Made by a program: the position numbers and the translations under genes | The notes under the pieces: generated by a model | Seen by the model: only the letters and a program-made list of their open reading frames with translations | What the model was told of the DNA's origin: nothing | Databases searched by the model: none | Assembly (NCBI RefSeq): GCF_020623625.1 | Contig: NC_060204.1 | Coordinates: 1-64,000 of the forward strand | Direction of reading: 5' to 3' | Origin: Saccharomycodes ludwigii | Taxonomy: Eukaryota; Ascomycota; Saccharomycetes; Saccharomycodales; Saccharomycodaceae | Length of the DNA: 64,000 nucleotides | In this document: one piece after another, positions 46,184 to 56,798 of the stretch | Layout of the letters: every line of letters begins with the position of its first letter | Position numbering within the stretch: the stretch's first letter is position 1

Positions 46184-49100
46184 TTATTCAAACGTATTTT
46201 CTGTTTTTCTAATTAATCTTGAAGAAAATTGTCTATTCCCTATCAGAAAGTGTTTTTCCTTTTCAGTTCTAGATGGAGCTTTCAATTGACGCTTCTTACC
46301 AAAATATGTGATTGATGCTTTAGAACTACCCACCGCCCTATATGATTTAGATATCTTTACAGACTTACTGCCATTTTTAAATTTTGAGTTAATATCTGAT
46401 TTTGAAATAAAAGATTCTACTGCAGAAGGCACAAAACTGGAACCGAAACTTGTGATAAGATCGTCATCATGTTCCTTAATGGAAGATCTGATTTGTTTTG
46501 AATCAAAACTTTTAATAGAACTATTTTGCTTCAATTTATGTAAATCTGGGATTTCATAGGAAGAATCATGTTGAATCCTAGATAATTCAAATTCATCTTG
46601 TAAATCATCTGTTTTACTTGTCAAAAATGATAATGTTTTGCTGACAAAATCTTTGGTAAGTACCACTTTATTTGTTCCCTCGCTTTCATTAACTGTTTGT
46701 GAGTCTTTTTCCTTTCCTCGTCTTCCTTCTTCTCCTTCTTCTTCTTCTTCTTCTTCTTCACCAGCAAAAAGTTTATTCTCTTCTTCTAAGTCATCGTTTA
46801 AAATACTGTTGAAAAATGCAGTTCTTTTATTATTTTGAGCTAGCTCTCTATTTTCTTTATTTTCTAACATTCTTTTCCGCAAAAGTTCCCTTTTTTTCAA
46901 CCTGTATTTCTTTAATTCATCGTCTTCATCATCACTTAATTCTATGTCCAATGCACCCCTACCTCTTTTTCTGAAACCACCATTTTTTATGTCATGTAAA
47001 ATTTTGTTGACCATCTTTTCGTCATGGGCCTTCTCCTCAGAGGCTATTAACTTTCTAATCTCGTCTGGGTTAAAATTCTGTTTTGTGTAATCATCAACCA
47101 TCTTTTCTAATTCAGGATCGTATTCATCACTTTCTTCGCCGTCTGCTCCACCAAGTCCATGCCACTCATCCTCAGATTCTTCAGCTTCCATATCATACAA
47201 TTCATAAATACCTTTTTTCTTCATTTCCTTATGTAATTTTTCCTTTTTCTTTTCTTTGTTCCTATTTTTTCGTATCGCTAGAGCCATTTTTTCTTTATAG
47301 GCAGCTTCATCTTCTTCATCAGTATCTTCGGAACTAAGTAAATCATTATCGGAAATATCCCCAATTTTCGAAGTTAGTAGTAACGGAGCAGACTTGTTAG
47401 GTTCCTCAATAAAATTAAATTTTCTAGTTTTTTTTGATAAAACTATTTTTTCTTCTTCATTATCAACATCATCTTCACCTTTCCCCACCTCTTCCTTTCC
47501 TTCGTTTAGATCAATTTTGTAATCAGAATCTTCTTTTTTACCATATACAACATCCAAGTGATCCTCTTCCACTTCCAATGTATGTTGCTCATGTTCGCTG
47601 TCATCGCTGACAGAAGCTTCTTCAGAACCCCCTTCTTCGTTGGAGTAAGGATCATAAACATTATCATCACTTTCTGGAACCTCGTCGATAATACCACTCT
47701 CCTCCCCAACCAGTTTTTGTTGTTCGATTTGTTTCTTCGATGCTTTTTCTCTCTCCTTTTCTTTGGCTCTGATACGCAAATTTCTTTGAATTTCTTGTTC
47801 TAATAAATTTTCCACTTCTTTATGTTCTTTTTCCAACTCTTCCATGGTTAACCCTTGTTTTTCAATCAATTCCTTTTTGTTTTTTAAAATTTGATTCCTA
47901 TTAACTTGTCTTAATTCTTGAAGCAAATCCTGCAAACTACCTGTGTGGCCAGTTTTAATCAATAATTGTTTTTTTCCTTTTTTGCCATTTTTTTTTTTGG
48001 ATTTTTTCGCTCTAATTCCTAACAATGCTGCTTTAGAACTAGCTGATTTAAGAACTGTTTCCTCCTTATCTATATCATCTGCAGGATTTATAGCTAAGTT
48101 GTTACTTGGATGGCTTTTTTCATCATCCGAATCTAACTCAATAACTTTTTTGGTTTTTAAGGTTTGTGTATAGCGTTGTAATATCTTTGAGGGTTTCGAA
48201 TATTCATTGTCATTGCTTGTTTTTTTAAGTTCTATTTTAAATTCATCATCATCTGAGGATGAAAATCCCGCATTGTTCGGTATATTTTTCACGATTGTTG
48301 TTAATTTTGGTTTGGGTTCATCATTCTCGGAATCTTCATCGCTATTATTGAACGCATTGAGCAATTGTTGTTTGGTAAATCTCTGTTTTTTCCTTTCAAT
48401 TGATCTTTTAGAGTTATCAATAACTCGTGCCTCTTTAACAGCCTTCTCATTGTTTTCCTCTTCAAGAGTAATTCGCTGTTGGACTTCATACAATTTCAAT
48501 GTGGGTGCTTCGACAGTCTTAGATGGCAATACTTTTGAAGATGAAGCAGTATTTCCAAGTATTTGTGTACAACTGTTATTTATGGATATGGTGGTAATGT
48601 CATCAACAATGGGTTGTGTTTCAAGTGAGTATTCTGGTGAATTGGAAACATTCTGTGTTTCAATTACCTGTGTGTCCATATTGCTTGTCTCTTTTTTAAT
48701 AAGCTGGGTTTGAGATGGAAGTTCTTTTTTAAGTTTTCCTTGTTGCGTATTATCGTGGGGCTGAGAATATTTATTAAATAATTGAATATCTTGTCTATCC
48801 TCATAGTTATTATACTCGTACTGCTGTGCTTTATAAATTTGTCTTTCTTTGGTATTGATCACTTGGGTCTGAGAAACGTTTTTTGTAACCTTTTGAGTCA
48901 ATAGCATATTTTCGATTTCCAAATCATCACCTTCAAAAACCTTTGTGTTGATAGTTTCATTATTTGGAGTAAGTGGTGAATGAGAAGAAATATCAGCTTC
49001 TAAAGTTTCGAGAGATTTATGTGGTTTTTCAGATATAACATTTTTACCTTCCAATCTATTTTTCACCTTAGTAATAAAGTCTAATGTTTTTAAATTAGTA

Positions 49101-49264
49101 TTCTCGTAAACATCATCCCCTCCGGTCTTGTATTCATCGGGAGATTGTTCTGGAACTAACTGTGTATCATATTCTTGGGATGATGGGTCGTTAAAATCCA
49201 CATTTTTCTCATAAATAGTTCGCTTTTTAGTGGCTATGTTAAAAAGTGTATCAAAGAGTTCCAT
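46184..49264 (-). CDS. MRC1: Mrc1, replication checkpoint mediator (Claspin)
   Basis: 1026 residues; the S. cerevisiae protein has 1096. The N-terminus MELFDTLFNIATKKRTIYEK is family-like. Many SQ/TQ sites cluster in the first 220 residues (LTQKV, VSQTQV, SQTQLI, DTQVIETQ, LETQP), the Mec1 phosphorylation cluster. A long charged, acidic and coiled-coil middle follows, with basic and acidic blocks to the C-terminus. Mrc1 travels with the fork with Tof1-Csm3, activates Rad53 under replication stress and speeds fork progression. Two ACGCGT boxes upstream fit G1/S expression. It is convergent with VAC17 (157 bp, with an AT dinucleotide run) and downstream of KRR1 on the same strand. Confidence 0.95.
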   Translation of the reverse strand: MELFDTLFNIATKKRTIYEKNVDFNDPSSQEYDTQLVPEQSPDEYKTGGDDVYENTNLKTLDFITKVKNRLEGKNVISEKPHKSLETLEADISSHSPLTPNNETINTKVFEGDDLEIENMLLTQKVTKNVSQTQVINTKERQIYKAQQYEYNNYEDRQDIQLFNKYSQPHDNTQQGKLKKELPSQTQLIKKETSNMDTQVIETQNVSNSPEYSLETQPIVDDITTISINNSCTQILGNTASSSKVLPSKTVEAPTLKLYEVQQRITLEEENNEKAVKEARVIDNSKRSIERKKQRFTKQQLLNAFNNSDEDSENDEPKPKLTTIVKNIPNNAGFSSSDDDEFKIELKKTSNDNEYSKPSKILQRYTQTLKTKKVIELDSDDEKSHPSNNLAINPADDIDKEETVLKSASSKAALLGIRAKKSKKKNGKKGKKQLLIKTGHTGSLQDLLQELRQVNRNQILKNKKELIEKQGLTMEELEKEHKEVENLLEQEIQRNLRIRAKEKEREKASKKQIEQQKLVGEESGIIDEVPESDDNVYDPYSNEEGGSEEASVSDDSEHEQHTLEVEEDHLDVVYGKKEDSDYKIDLNEGKEEVGKGEDDVDNEEEKIVLSKKTRKFNFIEEPNKSAPLLLTSKIGDISDNDLLSSEDTDEEDEAAYKEKMALAIRKNRNKEKKKEKLHKEMKKKGIYELYDMEAEESEDEWHGLGGADGEESDEYDPELEKMVDDYTKQNFNPDEIRKLIASEEKAHDEKMVNKILHDIKNGGFRKRGRGALDIELSDDEDDELKKYRLKKRELLRKRMLENKENRELAQNNKRTAFFNSILNDDLEEENKLFAGEEEEEEEEGEEGRRGKEKDSQTVNESEGTNKVVLTKDFVSKTLSFLTSKTDDLQDEFELSRIQHDSSYEIPDLHKLKQNSSIKSFDSKQIRSSIKEHDDDLITSFGSSFVPSAVESFISKSDINSKFKNGSKSVKISKSYRAVGSSKASITYFGKKRQLKAPSRTEKEKHFLIGNRQFSSRLIRKTENTFE

Positions 49265-49439
49265 ATCTAGTATCCAGAATCCTTATAGATGTATATATAT
49301 TCTGATGGTCTTTTATTATTATTATTATTTGTCTAATCAGTGTTGGATGTTTTATTTGAATAAGTATTAACAACAACAACAACTAAAAAAGATTAAATAA
49401 ATAAAAAAAAAAAGCTTTATAAATTACAAGTATAAAATG

Positions 49440-49483
49440 ACGCGTAAAAGTTTTCACTGATAAAGCCTTTTGAAACAACGCGT
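49440..49483 (-). promoter_or_regulatory. two MCB boxes upstream of MRC1
   Basis: ACGCGT at 49440-49445 and 49478-49483, about 180 and 215 bp upstream of the MRC1 ATG at 49264. MCB boxes bind MBF (Mbp1-Swi6) and drive late-G1 transcription of replication genes in budding yeasts. The rest of the 399-bp KRR1-MRC1 gap shows nothing else except the CACGTG listed separately. Confidence 0.75.
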
Positions 49484-49498
49484 TTCGTAATCTGTTAG

Positions 49499-49504
49499 CA
49501 CGTG
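49499..49504. promoter_or_regulatory. CACGTG box in the MRC1 upstream region
   Basis: CACGTG followed by AT, so ATCACGTG on the minus strand, the Cbf1-type site. About 235 bp upstream of MRC1. Function not established. Confidence 0.4.
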
Positions 49505-49663
49505 ATTACCGTTTGTGTATTTCACAGCAATCGTACAAAGTTACAATAATAATTTAGCTTATAATTTTTTAATAAATTACGTCTAAAAAATAACGATGAT
49601 ATAATTGTCAAAAATATAAAAATATACAAAAAAAGAAAACATTGACATTTTTTTTTTTTTTTT

Positions 49664-51276
<1,613 letters not shown>

Positions 51277-51618
51277 ATGGGTATTAATAGAAGCAATATA
51301 GTAAAAAAATCTGGCAATAATAAGGCCAACAGGTGCAAAAACATAACTAAGAACCAAAAAAGAAGAAATAAAATTCAACTGGAAAAATTTAATCAACAGC
51401 ATAATGGCAACAACAATGAACTTATAAAAGATATCATATCATCTACCAATATTTCTAGTGCCAATCAAAAAAAAAAAAAGGTACTGCTGAATGGTAAACA
51501 ATTAATACAAGATATAGCCAAAGATAAGAAATATAATAAAGAAAAACTAGAAAAAAAAAGTAAAGCAAATGATGATTTAGCCAAACAATTAGATTTAATA
51601 TCAGGATTTTCCTTATAG
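51277..51618 (+). CDS. ADF1: Adf1-like small basic nuclear protein
   Basis: 113 residues, the same length I recall for S. cerevisiae Adf1 (YCL058W-A). It is very Lys/Asn-rich with a basic N-terminus (RCKNITKNQKRRNK), a central KQLIQDIAKDKK, and the C-terminus QLDLISGFSL, which matches the QIEMISGFSL end of Adf1. Its place between KRR1 and MIC10 on the + strand is also that of YCL058W-A. In S. cerevisiae Adf1 is reported as a transcriptional repressor antisense to FYV5. No comparable reading frame is seen on the opposite strand here. Confidence 0.88.
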   Translation: MGINRSNIVKKSGNNKANRCKNITKNQKRRNKIQLEKFNQQHNGNNNELIKDIISSTNISSANQKKKKVLLNGKQLIQDIAKDKKYNKEKLEKKSKANDDLAKQLDLISGFSL

Positions 51619-51826
51619 TTTAGGCTTTATTAGCATTACGACAATATCAAAATAATAGTAAATAAAAGAGGGGAGGGAAAAAGTTCGAGATGAAGAATAT
51701 ATATATCTACATATAAATATATACAATTTCAATTTTTTTTTTTTTTTTTTTTGTTTTATTTTAATTGTTTATATGTTAAAAAATATGTTAAAATTTTTTT
51801 TTTTTTTGATGGAGAATGGGCATATT

Positions 51827-52087
51827 TTAAATCTTAACAGAACGTAAGCCAGCTGATGAACGGAAAATAGCATCCCCTTCAGAATAACCTCTACCTAAAC
51901 CAAAGCCAATTCCTATCCATACTGGGAAGGCACGACGTTTAAAAAATAAAACAGATGCAATTACACCACCAGCAAAGCCTATACTTGTTTTCAAAACAGT
52001 ATTAGATAAAACAACATCCCATCTGTTGTCTAAGATAGCGGAAGATGGTGTAGCAGTAACTTGTTCTTCAATCTTTTGTTCGGACAT
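51827..52087 (-). CDS. MIC10: Mic10, MICOS complex core subunit
   Basis: 86 residues; S. cerevisiae Mic10 (YCL057C-A) has 97. A short polar N-terminus precedes two membrane segments, each with a glycine motif: [13 protein letters not shown] in the first and [15 protein letters not shown] in the second. A positively charged loop (KKRRA-like [10 protein letters not shown]) separates them. The end [10 protein letters not shown] is family-typical. Mic10 is a hairpin protein of the mitochondrial inner membrane that oligomerises through the glycine motifs to bend cristae junctions. The position next to ADF1 matches S. cerevisiae. Confidence 0.96.
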   Translation of the reverse strand: MSEQKIEEQVTATPSSAILDNRWDVVLSNTVLKTSIGFAGGVIASVLFFKRRAFPVWIGIGFGLGRGYSEGDAIFRSSAGLRSVKI

Positions 52088-52614
52088 ATTTGTGTATATA
52101 TATATATATTTGTGTTAACCCTTGAATATCAGTGAGCTTTATGTATTGACTAGTGTTTTATTTATTGGGAATGTTAGCGTGTGGGGGGACAATTCACAGA
52201 TATTAAAATAAAATAAAAAAAGGAATATGAAAGGAAAAAAAAAAAAAAAAAAAAAATATATAAAAGTGAAATAAAATAATCCCTTTTCTTTAAATTTTAT
52301 TTTTTATAGTCATTTTTATTTTTTTTATATTTTTTTTTTTAAATTTTTGTCACCTTTTCCTACCTATCGCTTTATCAGTCAAAGTTACTTATACTTTTAT
52401 ACGGTGGCCATGTGCTGCGTTGTTTTCTATTACAATCCATTTAATATTAATGCTAGGTAAACAAATCAGCGCTAACAAAAAAATATTGTCTTTTTTATAT
52501 ATATTTTTGGTTCTTTGAGCCAATCAAAACATGCAAACGTAATATGGTTGTCCGGGTAATGTCACCGCATTATTATAATACAAGCATAAACATATTTTTT
52601 TTTTTTTGCAACGC
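52088..52614. other. MIC10-PEX34 intergenic region
   Basis: 527 bp. The first about 130 bp (MIC10 5' flank) is duplicated at 53850-53980. A poly-A tract of about 25 lies near 52234-52256. Nothing else seen. Confidence 0.6.
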
Positions 52615-53181
52615 TCAGGAATATAATACATTATATGCAAACCTTGAAACACTTATAAAAGTCGTCAATCTTTCAAAAAAAGTCTTAAATCCTGGACGTA
52701 AAAATGTTGGGTTAAATAAATCTATAATAACCAAAATCAAATACGATAGAGTCTCCAATAAATCCCACAAAAAGATTTTTATATGTTTCGTTATCAATTT
52801 CAATTGCTTTGCCAACTTTTCATTCAATAGCACATTTAAGTTACCATCCTGCTGCTTTTGGATATACTTGTTAAATTCATTGGTTAATCTAAACCGAAGT
52901 CTCAATAAGTTGACAAGCTTGGACAAATTTTTCCTAAGAGTTAATATTAAAGAAATTAACCATAATTTCAACGTTGCTTGAGATTTATACACCTTTCGAT
53001 ATAAAAAACTTTGTTCTTTTAATATACCAATGGTTTTTAAAAAATATATTTGATCAAATATATTCGTTAATCCTTCTAGAAAATTTATGATTGAATCTTC
53101 CAAAGTTGGTTTACCATTATTGTTAAATAAGTCATCTTTTACGTGAAGTTCAGTACTTTTTAATAGCTTTATAAAATCCAT
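52615..53181 (-). CDS. PEX34: Pex34-like peroxisomal membrane protein
   Basis: 188 residues; S. cerevisiae Pex34 (YCL056C) has 144. It is a hydrophobic, helical, Leu/Lys-rich protein with candidate membrane or amphipathic helices (LKLWLISLILTLRKNLSKLVNLL and IKIFLWDLLETLSYLILVIIDLF), a layout shared with the Pex11 family. Pex34 works with Pex11-type proteins to control peroxisome number and contacts with mitochondria. Sequence resemblance alone would be weak; the call leans on its position and strand between MIC10 and KAR4. A Pex11 or Pex25 relative is the main alternative. Confidence 0.74.
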   Translation of the reverse strand: MDFIKLLKSTELHVKDDLFNNNGKPTLEDSIINFLEGLTNIFDQIYFLKTIGILKEQSFLYRKVYKSQATLKLWLISLILTLRKNLSKLVNLLRLRFRLTNEFNKYIQKQQDGNLNVLLNEKLAKQLKLITKHIKIFLWDLLETLSYLILVIIDLFNPTFLRPGFKTFFERLTTFISVSRFAYNVLYS

Positions 53182-53580
53182 CGTATTCTTGTGAAAAAAA
53201 GGAGCTTGATTCTTAAATGTCTGAACGTTTTTCCCTTATTATTATTAATTTTTTTTTTTTTTAAAAAAAATGATAGATGGTTAGTAATTACTTCTTTTTA
53301 TTACCAATAACAAAAGCAAAAAATGAAAAATAAAAAAAAGAGAAAAATGAAATAAAAACAAAAAAAGAAAAAAGATAAGATGAAAAAAAAAAAAATTTCC
53401 TTAAATTTATCTCAATTGTTTTTTTTTTTTTGGTTTTCGGAATTTCGGTCAAATAGCTATATATTTTTAGATATCAAAAGTAATATATAGTACGCTTTTT
53501 TTTTTTTTTTTTTTCTTATTTTTTTTAATGTGAATCGCAAATTTATTAATACAATATTTTAATGGAGAATGATAATTTTT
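53182..53580. other. PEX34 upstream region with duplicated block
   Basis: 399 bp. 53438-53545 is the diverged copy of 51070-51175 (CGGAATTTCGGTCAA, then TAGCTATAT, TTTTTTTAATGTG and ATCG words). Poly-T tracts near 53494-53513. Confidence 0.65.
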
Positions 53581-53841
53581 TTAAACCTTATCAGAACGCA
53601 AACCAGCTGATGAATGTAAAATAGCGGCTCCTTCAAAATAACTTGTACCTAAACCAAAGCCAATTCCTACCCATACTGGGGAAGCACGACGTTTAAAGAA
53701 TAAAACAGATGCAATTACACCGTCAGCAAAGCCTATACCTATTTTCAAAACTGCATTAGATAAAACAACATCCAATCTGTTGTCTAAGATAGCGGAAGAT
53801 GGTGTAGCAGTAACTTGTTCTTCAATCTTTTTTTCAGAAAT
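53581..53841 (-). pseudogene. degenerate MIC10 copy without start codon
   Basis: 261 bp, exactly as long as MIC10 at 51827, with no frameshift or stop. About 17 of 86 residues differ. The initiator ATG is ATT (53839-53841). No in-frame ATG is seen upstream before the poly-T stretch. The first membrane segment has Asp in place of Gly (GFADGV versus GFAGGV). The second has lost part of the glycine motif (GLGTSY versus GLGRGY), and Asp in the SEGDA segment is Ala. These are positions important for Mic10 oligomerisation, so the copy is probably dead. Initiation at a non-AUG codon cannot be excluded. Confidence 0.82.
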
Positions 53842-54137
53842 ATTTGAATTTATATATATATAGAAGTGTATGTTTGTGTTATAACCCTTAAATATTACTG
53901 AGTTTTGTGTATCAATTATCACTTTGTTTATAGGGAGTGTTAGCGTGGGGAAGTAACTTACACATATAAAAAAACATATGATTAAGAAAAAAAAAAAAAA
54001 AAAAAAAAAAAAAACCAATAACAAGAACAAACTGAAAACCTACTCTATCACCAATATTAACATCTTTATGTGCCATTCCATCTTAATATAAACTGCAACT
54101 ATTGCAAAGTAACAGTATGTTCCTGAAGGCATTGTAC

Positions 54138-55445
54138 TCAAGTTAAATACCCCACATCTATATCATCTCCATCCGCTCGCCAAGTAGAACATTTTGAAAT
54201 ATCTTTGGTCCAAAGCTTTTCACTATCAAAACGGGCATATAATATTCCATTGCATTCATTTCCACTTTTGTAACCACTACTGCATTGCCATATATACATT
54301 CCTCTTGTTTCTCGCTTTTTAAAAGATCTTCTTAGGATCATACTGAATTTGTTGCAGGTAGGACAAGTGGGTACTTGATCACTATCATATCTAATATGTC
54401 TATACGTTAAATTGACTCTTTTTATACCAGATATAGGATGTAATTCATCTTTAGCCATTTTTCTAAATGTTTTCTCTGGTATTTTATTGACACAATGTTT
54501 ATATTCTTCCTGAAAACCAGAATGCATTATAAACAATGAATTGTGAACAGGTTTGGTAATATATATTTGCGTAGGGGTATCCTCTTTTCCATAAAAGCCA
54601 TTATAAATTTTCCTAATCCTAAATTCTCTCGAAAAACCTAATGTTAACGAAGCTATTGTACAGTGTGGCCCTATATAAGTTAATCTATCGCTGTGCCAAT
54701 CTAAATGATCCTCTTTTTTCTCATAAATATTTAAAACAATAGCTTTTGGAGACCATTCGTTGGGAGCCAATTGATATTTTAACATCCCCATCTCTTGGGC
54801 TGCTTTTCTTACAATTTTCTCAATCAAGGATTGTGCCAAAGATAAATCCTCATTAAAATTGTATTCCGAATATTTCTCTTTTGAAATCTCTTGCCCTATA
54901 CTATAGTCCAGTTTATCCAGATGCTCCTCATCTTTAACGTACACTTTAGTTCTGTGATTTGAAATGCATTTTTTATCTTTCCCAAATAAATAAAATTCAT
55001 TTGGCTTTGCATCTTTGTCGTCCATCAAGTTAGTCAATAGTCTATTAGCCAGTTCCAGAGGTAAAACATTGGTATGGTAGGAGCAATATTTGATAGTACT
55101 TTCTATATCTTGCTTGGTATATAAAAATATTGGGTTTTTGGTTGCGGTGAAAATGCTACCGGATCCATAAACATCGGTTAGTTTGAGCCGTTTATTATCG
55201 TAATCTTTGAAATGAGTTACATTAGTTATATATTCTGTTAGCGACATTTGATTATGCCGCCTTTTCGTTTTTTCGTTATTTGTTATCCCACAGATATCAT
55301 GAGTAGGGTCTAACAATAATATGGCATTTTCCAAAGAACCATCGCAATCAATTAAAATATCCAATAGGTACTCCTGATCTGCTATGGGGAAAAGTTCTTT
55401 TAATCTGGACAATTTGAATTCAGTAGTAGTTACGTTAAAGGACAT
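54138..55445 (-). CDS. AlkB-family dioxygenase with CUE and GRF zinc finger
   Basis: 435 residues in three parts. Residues 10-48 look like a CUE ubiquitin-binding domain (LKELFPIADQEYLLDIL ... GSLENAILLL). About 220-352 is an ALKBH2/3-type Fe(II)/2-oxoglutarate dioxygenase: iron ligands H251 and D253 in HSD, H317 in YKHCVNK, and 2OG/substrate arginines in RVNLTYR (R343, R349). About 358-405 is a GRF-type zinc finger (CPTC, WQC, NEC). The family reverses 1-methyladenine and 3-methylcytosine damage by oxidative demethylation. GRF fingers bind single-stranded DNA, and the human ALKBH3 system is directed by ubiquitin signals. I recall no such gene in S. cerevisiae. It is inserted relative to that gene order, between PEX34 and KAR4. 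Confidence 0.9.
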   Translation of the reverse strand: MSFNVTTTEFKLSRLKELFPIADQEYLLDILIDCDGSLENAILLLDPTHDICGITNNEKTKRRHNQMSLTEYITNVTHFKDYDNKRLKLTDVYGSGSIFTATKNPIFLYTKQDIESTIKYCSYHTNVLPLELANRLLTNLMDDKDAKPNEFYLFGKDKKCISNHRTKVYVKDEEHLDKLDYSIGQEISKEKYSEYNFNEDLSLAQSLIEKIVRKAAQEMGMLKYQLAPNEWSPKAIVLNIYEKKEDHLDWHSDRLTYIGPHCTIASLTLGFSREFRIRKIYNGFYGKEDTPTQIYITKPVHNSLFIMHSGFQEEYKHCVNKIPEKTFRKMAKDELHPISGIKRVNLTYRHIRYDSDQVPTCPTCNKFSMILRRSFKKRETRGMYIWQCSSGYKSGNECNGILYARFDSEKLWTKDISKCSTWRADGDDIDVGYLT

Positions 55446-56798
55446 TTTTGTTATTTGTTTGTTTGTTTGTTTTCCTCCGATAGACCCTGTTGATTAAAAG
55501 AATAATACTTGCTTTGATTTTATCATATGGATCTTTTACAATATGTGACTAATGATATTATTAATGATAACAAATAGGGTAATATGTTTTCGGTTTATGC
55601 CTGCTTATCGGAAAACAAAATATAAGTCCGTATTTTTTTAAATACCTCCGGAAAAAAAAAAAAAAAAAAATAAAAAAGAAAAGAAAAGCGCGTGAAAAGC
55701 AAATTGTTGTTGTAAGGAAATTTACAAATATTTTCTAAAACAAGATAAAATAACTTTGTACGAAAGAGTGAATAAATATATGTGCATTTGTTGGATAGCA
55801 CATACACAAGGGGGGTTTGGTCATAGAATGTTCCGCAGTTGTCGCTTGATATTTATTACAGCACAACAAAGAAAAGAAAGAGAAAAAAAAAAAAAAAAAA
55901 TTAATATTAATATTAATTTTATTTTTAATTTTGTTAATTTTTTTCTTGCTCTTTTTTTTTTTGTTTTAAAAAAAATATTTTTTTTTTTTTTTTCTTATTT
56001 ATTCTTATTTTTCTTCTTTCTTTTTTTATTTTTTTTGGAAGAGAAAACTCTTTCTACACCATAATTCTGTTTTTATTTTGTTTTTTTTTTTTTTTTGGTT
56101 CTTTTTTCCTCTCTGGAAAATAAGCCCAACCCCCATACAAAAAAAAAAAATTAGAAACAAAAAAAAAAACAGAAAAAACAGAAAAAAAACAGAAAATCCA
56201 AAAAAAAGCTTTGAAAGGAAGGAAATCCTATAGTATATAACTCAACAGGTATATTTTTACATATTCCCCAGTTAGCAACATCATATATCAATATCTGGCC
56301 ATCTTTTTTTTTTTTTTTTTTAAGTTATTTCCTCTCTTTTTTTTTTTTTGTTTTTTGTTTTTTGTTTCCTGCTCCTCTTTTTCTTTTCCTCTTTTTCTTT
56401 TAGTATCTTTGCCTCCGCGTTTCTTTTTGGTGAGCAATACGGAAGATTACAAACAAGAGGAAATCTGTACACCACATAGTATAGCAGTTGTTCCACGGTA
56501 GTTTCTAGTTGCTGAATCCAACCCAACGAAAAAATATATATATATATATATATAATATATTTTTGCCACTGAAACATTTTTTTTTTTTTTTTTAATTTTT
56601 CTTTCTCTTTTTTTGCCACAAAATTAACAACACCTCCACTCCCAAAAGTGTTATTGGGCATTTTTATCAACTACCATTTTTATTGAAGTTAAAAACTCAT
56701 TTAATTTCATACCCCGGACACATCTATTTGTTTGATTAATCTAAAAATAAAATTAAAAAAAAAAAAAAAAAAAAAGAAAAGGAAAAAAAAAATAATTA
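55446..56798. other. intergenic region with dense homopolymers
   Basis: 1.35 kb between divergent genes. Many A and T tracts of 12 or more (for example 55650-55668, 55884-55900, 55980-55993, 56304-56321 and 56755-56775) and a TA repeat at 56527-56553. No gene recognised; local open frames are translated homopolymers. Confidence 0.6.

Noticed and set aside
53581-54030. N-terminally extended 149-codon version of the second MIC10 copy
   Set aside because: It starts at TTG and the extension is translated poly-T followed by non-coding flank homologous to the MIC10 promoter.
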